Made by a program: the position numbers and the translations under genes. Below the pieces are notes generated by a model. That model saw only the letters and a list, made by a program, of their open reading frames with translations, was not told the origin of the DNA and made no database searches. This document shows positions 13,001 to 23,600 of a stretch of 64,000 nt of DNA, in pieces; the stretch's first letter is position 1, and each line of letters opens with the position of its first letter. Source of the DNA: Callipepla californica brunnescens (Eukaryota > Chordata > Aves > Galliformes > Odontophoridae); assembly GCA_023055505.1 (NCBI GenBank), contig JALIRH010000074.1, forward strand, positions 591,001 to 655,000, written 5' to 3'.

Positions 13001-14494
13001 CCCTCAGGAGTGGAGACAATCTACACTATTTTATGTACATTTGAAAAGGTCACACTCTAAAATGTCCCACAGTCACTGGTAAGAGTGGCTGAGATAACAT
13101 ACGGGACTTCATTTACAGAGGGCATCAGAGTGACCTGAGCAGCTCCTGAACCCTGCTCCAGCAGTGCTGGGCTCTGCCTGCCTTGCTGCCGTGTCCTCAG
13201 GAGCAGCCAGCTTTTCCTGGCTGCTTTAGCTTTGTCACACAATCCAGCTTTCTTGGACATTTCTTTTCAAACAACATGCAATCTTTTCTCTTAATAGATG
13301 GACAGAGAGAGAGAGAGAGATTGATCGATCAGTTAGTTTAGAAGCTATATGTCAAGGACTTTGTTTTGTTGCTAAAAGAGGTTTTTCTTTTGTCTCCAAA
13401 GTAGAGCAAAAGTGAGAATTTCAAGATCTTTGTATCTGAAGTGCCCTGCTAATTTGATGGACTACTTTTGCAGGGAAGGTTTGTTTTTGTTTTGTACTCT
13501 TCTGTATTCCCTCTTACGGGGAGGACAAAAGGCTCTGCTCCTGCTGCAGAGCTCTGTGGCTGATCCTTTTGTATGCAAGACCATCAGACTTGCCTGAAAC
13601 AGGAACCTTGGAGGTAAATCAGGCTAATGAAGCAGCTCAGAGAGGCAGTGTGCATTATTTTGTATCCCACAATGATTTCAAAGTCAACACACATATAGTA
13701 CCAAGCATTTTGAAGCCTAGCATACCTGTAGGAGAGCCAAGAGAAGGCTGTTCATCTAGTCTCCTTGGTGCTTTCGTTTAACTGATAGCGATTAGCTCTC
13801 CTTTCACAGTGAGGAATACAGGAACCATTTTGCACTCTGGATAAATTTTATCTAGGCAAGAAATTATGTTATGACAGTTGCTATCCGTGATGCTAAAATG
13901 CTTTTATTAGGACAATTACAGCTCTTTTTACTCCAGGCTGAAAGAGAAAGTGAAAAGCTAGCTTTGCTAGAGAGAAATCAGTTTGTTAGAAAAGGCCTTT
14001 TGCTGCAAAATATCAGGGTCTTCTGGATTAATCTTCGGATTATATAGATTTCCCAAGGATAAGACAGCTAAGTCATCCTCCGTCTCTAAGGAAGACAGCA
14101 TTGTAGCTGCTTTGGCTAATCCAAGACAACAGCTTTTCCCTTAGAGGGTGTCAGTAATCCAAAAGATTGGTAGATAAAATAATTGAAGTTCTCAGGGGTT
14201 AAGTTTAGAGACTGCAGCCATTTTTGCAAGAGCAGCAACTTATTAAACTGACAAAGCCACACTTCAGTACCCACTGGCCCTCCCTCAACTACCATCACAG
14301 CATTATCTTTTCAGCTCATGTCTGGGGCATTCTGAGGGGATGGGAAGGCACGAGAGCAATTAGGGCCTCACAACATCCAATGACCTTCCTTGCTGTGTGT
14401 AATATTGAAAATTATGTATAGTTCAGCTGTATTTACCAGCTGGAGATATCAAAGCATACTTCAGGCTGTAATGGTGAGTGTTATTTTGCTCTAT
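7093..14494. other. Intergenic stretch, 7.4 kb
   Basis: I see no gene. Simple repeats include (ATT)n at about 8391-8411 and (GA)n at about 13303-13322 followed by a short gatcgatc palindrome. Open frames up to 137 residues (8339-8752 minus) overlap frames on the other strand and look random. No CR1 copy of reasonable age was recognised. Confidence 0.55.
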
Positions 14495-14570
14495 ACAATA
14501 GAAATGCTTTACTATCCCTGTTTGTAAGTGGGAAACTGAGGCACAGAGTGTTTAGTTGACATTTACCATC
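14495..14570 (-). mobile_element. MIR-like SINE relic, antisense
   Basis: The core 'actatccctgtttgtaagtg' continuing into 'ggaaactgaggcacagagtg' matches the antisense of the conserved MIR segment that in sense orientation reads gcctcagtttc followed by ctgtaaa. Only about 75 bp are recognisable, as expected of a very old SINE. Confidence 0.65.
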
Positions 14571-17500
14571 GTGCTTTATGCTTGTGGCATAGGAGAGAGA
14601 AGAGTCCCAAAATCTAATGTCCTGTTTTATACTTCAATGACCCTCCTCATGTTCAGTTTCACCCAATGGAGGACCTCAAAGTCTAGTAGCTGGTATTGTG
14701 TCATAGAGATGAATCAGAAGGGGTTAGCCTCTGCCTGAAGCCTGGCACACTGAGTAAAGCACACTTAGTCTGTGGACCTGAGGGCCCTCCTTTACCAGTG
14801 TTTGTGAGTGAGCATGCACAGCCTTGTGAGCCACAGCAGCCTTTCATAGGGTGTCTCTGGTTCCCAACCGTCCACTTGCATGATTCTCCAGAAGGCATGG
14901 AGCTGTTTAGCTGGGGAATTGAAAACTATTATTAAAGTAACGTTTTGTTCAGACTTGGTCTTGTGAAAGATGAGAAGCTCTCCCAGGGGCCACCCAGCCA
15001 TGAGACTTTGTGTTTGAAGAACTCCATCATTAGCCTTCACTGTTTGCGGATTATCTGATGTTTTCAGGTGAAGGTTCTGATAAAACACAGAATAATTTTC
15101 AGCCTCTCCTTAAGTGGTACTGCCGTGGGCTCAATTTCTATCTTGCATTTTCACTGCCAGCTATGTAAGACCAGCCATAGCTTTACTCAGAGCACGTTTG
15201 GCAACTCCTATTTTTCAAGCAGTCAAGTCCTTCCCTGTCAGAGTGTGAGCAGAAATATGCTGCCATTTTTCTGGAGCTATTAGTAGGAGACAGATCATCT
15301 TCCTTCCCTCATAGGAAGGCTGAAGTAAGGATAAGAGTCTTGTCTTTCTGTCTAGATGTATTGAAGGTCATAATTATGCTTTCACAATGGAAAACAATTG
15401 TTTCTAAAATGTACATACATCCTACAAACAAGCACACACACTAGTTTAATACTTACAGTATGAATAGATCCTTTTGCTCCTTTTTAAAATGTCCTTTCTT
15501 TTCTTCTTAAAAACGCACACAAAGAAGAAGGAAAGGAACTGTCCATTTTGACTAACTGATGGATTAATGCTGTCCAGCCTTGCCTCTAGCAAAGTCAGTG
15601 ATGATTCCTGCAGGAGAAGGTTCAGTTCTCCTGAAACTGTGGGATAATGGCGACAGTTACACTTTCCTACCAAACCTGATAGGTGAAGTGTGCAGACTTT
15701 GAAGTGAGGTGCTTCAAAACTCTTATTTTTATTTTTTAATATATTTACTGCTGTTGCCCTACACTGTTGGTCTAATGCAGTGCATTTTCAGAGTCTTGGT
15801 TAGGCAACAGTACCAAAGTAAGCAAAACTCTCAAGTTAGCAACCAGTGCAATTGTGCCTTTGAACTTGCCAAAGGACAAGTATATTCACAGATAGCTGAG
15901 TAGGTCTGTTAAGGTGCATTTTAAACTTTTATTTTTCATCACTGTTCTTTATTTTTTTAACGTAAATATTCTCAATATCGCAATTTATTTTCACATTCAT
16001 TATATCTTACCATCCAGTAAAATCAAATTGTTCTATGTTAGAAAAAACGAGTAGATTTGGAGTGGCATAGAGACTGATGTTAATATTTTTTTCTGGTATT
16101 TGCGGTGACTGTGTATCTCAGTGATTTTATGCTTCAGCAAAACTGTAGCTTCCAGATTCTTTATCTGTAATCTGCAGGGCTTTGTTTTAATTTTATCATC
16201 TTTATCTGATCTTATTTACCAGCACACCATAATCTCCTTTCTGTTTAATATTATATTCTGCATATTTTTACAATTTGTTCTATGTTTTTAAAAAGTCAGA
16301 CTCTAATAAGGGCAATACACGATGTAGTGGCCTTTTCACTACAGATATTTCAGACCTGGTAACATCATCACCAAATTTGAATTGTGCAGCAAATTGTGTT
16401 TTATTGATTAGCCTGGTTCATTTTTTTTTTTTTTTTGAAGCAAAGTCCTGGAGAATTATAAGGCTGTTGGTTCACTCACACAGGTGGTACAGAAAGCTGC
16501 TGGGTTCTGAAAGAAATTGAGTTCATCAGAAAGTACATTTTCACTATTACATTTTTTTTTTTACCAAATAATACAAAATTAATGTTAAAAGTATAAAAGT
16601 TGGCCACTTTATTCGATTTGTTTATTTATTGTCTGGATGTGTATTTACATATCTTATTTTCTGGACATCTAATTATATGCCTAATGTTCTCTTCTCCTTC
16701 CCCTTTTCCATCCTATTTACATCACTGGTGTTGAATTTATCACTTTTCTCCTTTTGTTTTCTTTTGGGATATAACTGAATTTCAATTATTTACTCAAGTC
16801 TGTATTGTTTTGGAAAATAAATATTATTCATTTTTAGGTTTCTTAATTCAAAGAATACAATTCAAAAAGAGTGATACTGTACAAAATTTGTATCAATATG
16901 GAAAAAAAATAGTCTCCACTTTATTTTTTATTGATAACAACATTTTCTTGCTGGAAGGAACAATCAGCCCTTCTGTTTTCTCTTACTTTGTTTTCCTCAT
17001 ATACCTTTTCAGATTAATAGTATTTTGCTATCGCCTACTCTCACCTGAGATGTGATGCTTTCATTCCATTGTACATTCAGTTCTACAATTAGCATTTGCT
17101 AATTAAAAACATCATATTTCACTCTTAATAGCCACTGTATCCTATTCCTTTCTTTAGTTGGGTACAGTTTATTTTTCTTAGTCTGCATTGTTTAAGCTCT
17201 GTGTCAGTACTGTCTCAATGCAGATTCACAGCCTTCATCCATCAGTGACAAACAGAACTGTTTGTTCATCAAAAATTTTTGCTTAACTCCTGGATTCCTG
17301 AATGACTATAAGTGAGCTTGAACTCTTTACCTTTCCTCATCATCTCTCTCATGTTGCTTTGGGGACTTAAATCTTGTCTTCAATGTCATCTACCTTGTCT
17401 AAAGTACAACCCTGACTTCTTTTTAGTTTGTTTTCTTTCTTTCTGTATGATCATGAACTGCAGCATTTGCTTCATAATTGAGAGACGTCATGGTAATGTT

Positions 17501-18139
17501 TGCCAGAAAGGTACCTAGCGCTGGGACTCAAGCCTAGTCAGTTGTGAGGCTGCCAGTAGAGATAATGGAAAGAGAAAGGCACCTCCAGAGGGCAATTAAT
17601 TTTACCTATCTCAGGCACATGCCGTAAGATGGGTATGAGCCACGGCCTAGGCAGGATCTCTGGTGACTGCAGTGTGAGTTGATGTGACTAGGTTAAATTC
17701 AGTGCCCTGGCTTAGCTGAGATGAAAAAAGCTAAGTGGAAAACAAACGTATCATCCAAGGATTATATAGAATGTTACCTCCTAAGTCGCTACTGCTGGCA
17801 GAGAACAAGATGCTCTTTCTGGGAGCCAGGCAGCTAGTCATTGTGTATGTATACAAGCTGCAAGCAGCCCCTTCTCTGAGTGGAGATGGTTTGGACAAAA
17901 CAGTTTCTACTCACTCAGAAAATTTTTCTCATGGTGGATTTTGCTGCTGACAAGCCCTCTGCTCCTACCACTTGTGCCAGGTTATTCAAAGGCTGTACCT
18001 ACATTTTAGTGTATGAAGACTGTACTGCAGTTTCCAAATGCAGTCATCTCATACATCTAACTTGTATACCACAGTGACCTGAGAGAATGCTGTATGGAAT
18101 CATGCATCCCTTATTTCTGATCAGTCAGTAAACTTCAAA
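14571..18139. other. Intergenic stretch, T-rich on the plus strand
   Basis: From about 15700 to 17500 the plus strand is strongly T-rich with long T runs (16420-16436, 16551-16562). This may be a heavily decayed antisense LINE, but no landmark is certain. The segment 17520-17690 is G+C richer and has the look of an old interspersed repeat ('gcacctccagagggcaatta') that I cannot classify. No gene was seen. Confidence 0.45.
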
Positions 18140-18640
18140 TTGATCTTCAAGCTTTATTTCATAACAACCCGTAGGTACTTTAAATATTTCAGTCAGTTCA
18201 CCTCCTGATCACCTTTCCTTGAGGCTATAAAATTCCCATTTCATCATTATCTCTGCTACTAAATTAGCTTCTCTAGTACATTAATCATTTGGTTGCCTTC
18301 TGCTTTGCTTTCTCCATTTTATCTACATCTGTCTTCCAGTCTCGTGACCAAAACTGGACATTAGATTCCAAATTTGGTCCATCACCATGGGGTCTTAAAA
18401 AGTAAAAATGTAATTTTATTGGCTCTGTTGCAGCTATACCTCTTTCTTAATGTATACTGGCATATTACAAACCCTGTTTAGTGCTGCTGCCTTTTGAACT
18501 GAAAATGGATTAGATAGATCAGTCAAACACATTCAGGGCTTCTTACTCTCTCATGTTAACTACATAATTACCAAATCATCTATTTTCAGTCTTCATGCAT
18601 CTCTGTTAGTATCAGCATTACTTGCTGCATGGATTCCAGT
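18140..18640 (-). mobile_element. Old CR1 LINE remnant, antisense
   Basis: Diverged but ordered CR1 3'-region landmarks occur on the plus strand as antisense: 'ccttgaggctataaaattcc' (clustering with the usual 'aggctaaacaatccc'), 'tctacatctgtcttccagtc', 'gaccaaaactggacattaga' and 'catattacaaaccctg'. Divergence is high and the ends are uncertain by 50 bases or more. Confidence 0.6.
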
Positions 18641-19036
18641 ACTGAGTGAAGAACAAAAAAGAGGAGATTGCAATATGCTGTGAAGACACTGGTACAAATT
18701 AGAAAAATATTTCTTTAAAAATATTCAAGAATGACTTTCAAGGGTGATTTTTATTGGGATTTCTCTTTCTCTTCTGCTCTTTATATTATATTTCCGTTAT
18801 ATCCTCCACATCTCTACTAGCACTAGCAAAACTATTCTGTAAGTAGCTATATCTAGAGTTTCAGTGATCAGCCCTACTTTAGTCTCACTTGCATTCTTTA
18901 TAAATACAGAGAAAATCCTAACAGGGTTAGTCTGAGGATAAGGCAATACAGAGAAAGTTGAAAATTCTGTCTAAATTGCCACTGATCTTATCGGAGACGG
19001 AGGCTCATCTTTTTCCTTAAAAGTGCCTATAAAATA
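18641..19036. other. Intergenic stretch
   Basis: AT-rich sequence, possibly a continuation of the old CR1 remnant on its left. I see nothing definable in it. Confidence 0.4.
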
Positions 19037-19247
19037 CTCTCAAAACAAATAAATAAAAAACAAAAATCTCAACCAACAAGAACAAAAAAAAACACCCCAA
19101 AATAGACAAACCAAACCAAGCAATCAACTCACCCAAAATCCCAACCAAACAAAAATGAGCAATCTGTAGTTATATTGTACTCAGAAAAAAAAAAAAAAAA
19201 GATGGTCCCATTTTCTGGACAATGTTAATTTTTTTTTTTTTTTTTTT
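19037..19247. repeat. A/C-rich low-complexity tract followed by A16 and T19 runs
   Basis: Positions 19037-19155 on the plus strand consist almost only of A and C (repeated caaa, ccaa, acaaac units) with very few G. An A16 run at 19185-19200 and a T19 run at 19229-19247 follow, separated by 28 bases, so they could fold back on each other. There is no coding capacity. Confidence 0.8.
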
Positions 19248-19474
19248 CATATTTTGGCATATAATCTTCCAAGGATCTCATGCAACCTTGTATTTATACA
19301 GATTTACAATTATGAGTCTTATCATCAGACAAGTGAAAGACTCCTTTGGATCAGTGCCTCATACATCTTTAGTAATGAAGTAGAGCATGGGAATAAAATC
19401 TAATGTTAGAATAACGTAGGGACAAATATGTGAAACATACAGTTTTCTTTTAGATTTCTTACTCAATTAGTGAG

Positions 19475-19640
19475 AGATGGTTCCAGTAGTTAAAGTATCA
19501 GGTTCAGGCTGGGGAAATTTGAGTTTGAGTTCAGTTGAGTTCAGTATCAGGGCAAGTCATGTCATTTGTCTTTGCCTCAGTTTCTCTGCTGAGATAATTT
19601 CTGTAAATGTGGAAAGCACTGGATATTGTGGTCAAAGAGA
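19475..19640 (+). mobile_element. MIR-like SINE relic
   Basis: The order of segments follows the MIR/core-SINE layout: 'ttccagtagttaaagtatca' (position of 'agtggttaagagca'), a 'gggcaagtcatgtcattt' segment, the core 'tttgcctcagtttctctg', and 'ctgtaaatgtggaaagcact'. It is too diverged for subfamily assignment. A 9-base direct duplication (gagttcagt twice) occurs inside it. Confidence 0.65.
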
Positions 19641-22149
19641 CTGTATAGCAAAATAAAGATTTCAAATGACAGGCCTATTGTAATTCCATTTTACCAGAAG
19701 CAAAGGCTATGCATTTATGCAGTAACCAGACTCACAGAGAAATTGGAGGATTTGGAGGGGTCCCAGTAGGGGAAGGACAGAGGTATGGAGCAGCTACACA
19801 TCAGTGCACTAGTTTGCCTTCTGCAGTAGGGAAAATGGGCCATCCAGATTTCTTGGAAAGCCGCAGAAGCACTTCTGGACAGAATATAAGAAGATTTACA
19901 AGGGCTAAAAGTGTGGGCCAGATGATCTGAAAAAAATATCCCTTGCACTGAGGACAAAACTGCTAAGATTTTTGGAAAAATGTGCCTTTCATTTTGAAAT
20001 GTAACAGGTTGTTTGTATATATATACATACTTATATCTGTATAACGTATAAAGTTCCGCAGAACGTATGAAATTTTGTACTGTCCATCTAGTCTTCTTTC
20101 AAGATGTACAAACTGCAAATTCCACTTCTGTTTTGACACAGGTACCAACACTGTGTCACTGAGAGCTGTTTTATATGTGATATTCAATTATGGACCAAGT
20201 GATGCAATATGATGGTTAACCACAATTACTTTAGAAAATACTTGACGATTCCTGAAATCCTCTCTGCCCAAAATATTAGCCAATATTTCAATAGATACAA
20301 ACTTAGAAAAAGGATGTAGTTGATTACACCTATGAACAAGAAATCTCCATCTACCCCCTATGATGACTAGACTCCAATGCTTAGACTGAATACATACGAT
20401 AGTATTTATCTTTTTACCAGAAGGCAATCAGAAGTAGGATTTTCAAACAGAAATTGTACTGGTATAATCTATTTAGCTGGGATTTAAGGATTAAAAAAAG
20501 AGTAAGAGAATGACTTGGATGCCCATGATGTAAATAAGATTAGATAATGAATCATTTCCTAATGCATTGAGAAAATAAGATTAGGCTGTTCCTAGTCATA
20601 TGAACAGCTTTTTATTGATGACCAAATCCAAGCCTCTGAAAATAATCCTTTGCTTGTCCTCATCTCTTACACTGTATCAAGAACATGTCCTTAGAGATAA
20701 TAATTTTAGGCATCAAGGGTGAATACTGCAGTTTTTTAGATTGTAGGATATAATGTGACAGTGAACTGGCGATCCACAATTTACAGCATTTTCTGTTTCT
20801 CAATTTATTTCATTAAAGTTATCTTGTGAAGCTTAAAATCAAGCTGAGACCATAGAAATAATGGAGTTATGCTACTAGTTTCAGTGCAGCCAGAATTTAC
20901 CTGGGAGATTCCATGTCATGTCTGTCCACCAGACACGAAGAACTGGACTCCAACTATTTAAGTGGTAACAAGTAATGGCCAAGGAAAACAGTACTGATGT
21001 TAGTCATCAGCTAAAAATGGAGAGTAGTAACAGTAAATCCTTTATTCACAGAGCCTCCATCTTTTATCCTTTTCAGGTTTCAGATGTCATTCAACCTTTT
21101 TTATCCAAGTAGTTTTAAATTACCACTTTAATTTCAAAATCAAGCTAAGTTCCTTATTAAGTGAATGGTTTTCATCAGTATCTGAAAAAAATCATTATAA
21201 AGTTGATTCACTAAGAGCTCTCAACTTGCTACATCAGAAGAACAGCACAGTTTTCACAAATTCAATGTGTTCTTAGGGTGAAGGTTCAAAATATTTGTTG
21301 AGCTTCTATTGAAGATTCACGTAAAACATTGTAAAAGCGCTGCTGATTTTTTCTTCCCAAATGTTTATGGGACCAATATGCCATGGGAGATGCACCTCCA
21401 GCTGCTTTAAATCACTCTAGATCCATTGACCCCATCCAAGCTACTCTAGTTCATGAAGATCTGATTTATTAAATATCTTTATTTCTGTTTCTATGTGTTT
21501 ATATCCTAGACAATCTTCAGTATGGGGAAGGCTGAAAGGAAAGAGTAGATCAACCTGAGAACAAATGTTACAATTTCAGCTGTGCTCATTGATAGAAATT
21601 ATGTTGTGATACTTCAAAGTTCATAAAATACATAACAGAGTGGTGTTTATTTATGAGATGAGTTCTTATGTACTACTATCACACAGATAAAATACTTTTC
21701 CATCTTGCAGTATCAGGGAATGATGGTGAAAAAAATAAGCGTAGAGGGGAGAAGAGAAAATTTGGACAGTTGTTCACTCAAATCCCTGGAGTCTGGAATG
21801 ACAATTTTGTACTAACCCTCCTCTGTTGACTAATTTGTATGAATATTATTTCTATATGTTAGGTGAATTTGGATGTAGTTTGAAAGAACTGTACTCAGAA
21901 GACCAAAAGTATACTCTACTGTGAAAACTTTATGTAGTCTTGCTGGGTAAATGAAATGAAGCAATTCCTTTTGAGGTGGTTAGTGTTACCTACAGCTTTA
22001 TTCATTGTCTGTCTTGTTTATTTTTGCTGAAAGACAGAAAATTGTGCTCAGATTTAGTAACTTTTCAGGGGATTTTATGTTTGACATGGCAAAGTGATTT
22101 CAACAAAATAAAATCACAGTCCCATCTGCCACACCCATAATCATGGTCT
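19641..22149. other. Intergenic stretch
   Basis: AT-rich with no gene or clear repeat. Short open frames of 73-80 residues at 19709-20427 have no family resemblance. Confidence 0.5.
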
Positions 22150-22405
22150 GATAATGGGGAATAGCTTTAAACTAAAAGTGGGAATATTCAAATTAGATGT
22201 TAGGAAGAAATTCTTTACTCAGAGAGTGGTGAGACATTTGCACAGGTTACCAAGAGAAGCTCTGGATGTACCATCCCTAGAGGCATTCAAGGCCAGGCTG
22301 GTTGGGACCCTAGGCAGCCTGATCTAGTGGGTGGCAACCATGTCTATGGAGTTGGAATGAGATATCTTTAAGGTCCCTTCGAACCTAAGCTGTTCTTAGA
22401 TCCTA
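22150..22405 (+). mobile_element. CR1 LINE 3' fragment
   Basis: Sense CR1 landmarks run in order: 'aaattagatgttaggaagaa', 'attctttactcagagagtgg', 'ggcattcaaggccaggctgg', 'gcagcctgatctagtggg', 'ggagttggaatgagatat' and 'aggtcccttcgaacctaag'. The tail repeat is degraded, so the copy is moderately old. Confidence 0.92.
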
Positions 22406-22865
22406 TCAGAGCTTTACTACACGCAGATGGGAGATACTGGTCCCAGAGATAGCCTAAAGGCTCAGGGCTGTAAAGATGTTGGTTTAGACCTGTAAATAGC
22501 CCTCTTCATAGGGTTTTATAGTGCAGAACTACTGCTTGTTTCAGTTTTTATTGGTACTGTGTTCCATATTAATCATTTCTTTGCTTCTGAAAATAGTGCC
22601 TTAAGGAAAGTTCTTAAGAGAAGGATTTTGGAGATTTTCATTCCTATAGAAATTCCATTCCTGAACATTTTCATGGAAAGTGATGCTTGGGTCCAGCAAT
22701 TCCAAAAGCAGATGAATATCTACAAAAGCAATTAAATACATCAGCAAAAGAATAACAAGAGCAATTCAAGGGTGTTTTGCCACTGCTAGGAGAGCCTATA
22801 GCAGTAATGTCCTGGTGAGGGGCTGTGAATCACGGTGGCACAACATTGCACACTCAACACTGACA
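22406..22865. other. Spacer between CR1 copies
   Basis: I see nothing definable here; no coding frame and no repeat that I recognise. Confidence 0.5.
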
Positions 22866-23600
22866 GAACATAGAATAGAATAGAATCGCAGAATATCCCA
22901 AGTTGGAAATGACCCTCAAAAATCATAACATCATAGAATTGCTCAGGTTGGAAAAGACCTCGGTGATCTTGAAGTCCAACTACAACCTAGCCATACTACC
23001 CTAACAACCTACTGCAAAGTTATGTCCCTGAACACCACATCCAGATGGTTTTTAAAGACATTCAGGGATGGTGACTCACCCACCTCCCTGGGAAAGCCTA
23101 TTCCACTGCTTAACAACCCTTTCGGTAATGAAATTTTTCCTTATGTCCAACCTGAACCTCATTAAACAATTATCATTGAGTCCAAGGTAGGACCACCAAA
23201 AAACTGCATGTCCAAGAGCACTGCCCAAACACTCCTTAAACTGCAGCAGGTTGGTGTTATGACCTTGAGGAACCTCTTCCAGTGTCTGACCACCCTCTGG
23301 TGCAGAATCTTTCCCTAACCCTGACCTGACCCTCCCCTGACACAGCTCCATGCCGTTGCCTTGGGCACTGTCACCAGAGAGCAGAGCTCAGCACTGCCCT
23401 TCTGCTCCCTGTGAGGAGCTGCAGGCTGCCATGAAGCCTCCCCTCAGTTTAACTCTGTTCTGGTCTGAATATACTAAGGGACATCAGCTGTTCCTCATAC
23501 ATTTTGCCCTCCAGATCCTTCACCATCTTTGTTGCTCTCCTGTGGATGCTCTAATAGTTTTGTCTCTTTCTCATGGTGTGGTGCTATAACAACTGTTAAT
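22866..23600 (-). mobile_element. CR1 LINE, antisense, interrupted by a second CR1
   Basis: The outer element starts with tail repeats 'catagaatagaatagaatcg' and 'cccaagttggaaatgaccc', stops at about 22925, and resumes at about 23172 with 'cattgagtccaaggtaggac'. It then runs through 'caaacactccttaaactgca', 'tctgaccaccctctggtg', 'cctcccctgacacagctcca' and 'tgttgctctcctgtggatgc'. Joined, these follow one CR1 3' UTR order. The interrupted layout shows that the inner copy arrived later. Confidence 0.85.
22926..23171 (-). mobile_element. CR1 LINE inserted inside an older CR1, antisense
   Basis: The inner copy begins 'acatcatagaattgctcagg', 'ttggaaaagacctcgg', then 'gatggtgactcacccacctc', 'ccctgggaaagcctattcc' and 'tccttatgtccaacctgaac'. 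Both edges carry 'atcat' (22921-22925 region and 23172 region), a possible short target duplication. It is a truncated 3' fragment of about 245 bp with the same orientation as its host. Confidence 0.82.

Noticed and set aside
13303..13330. (GA)n with gatcgatc as a regulatory GAGA element
   Set aside because: A short microsatellite; GAGA-factor biology does not support such a call in a vertebrate intergenic region.
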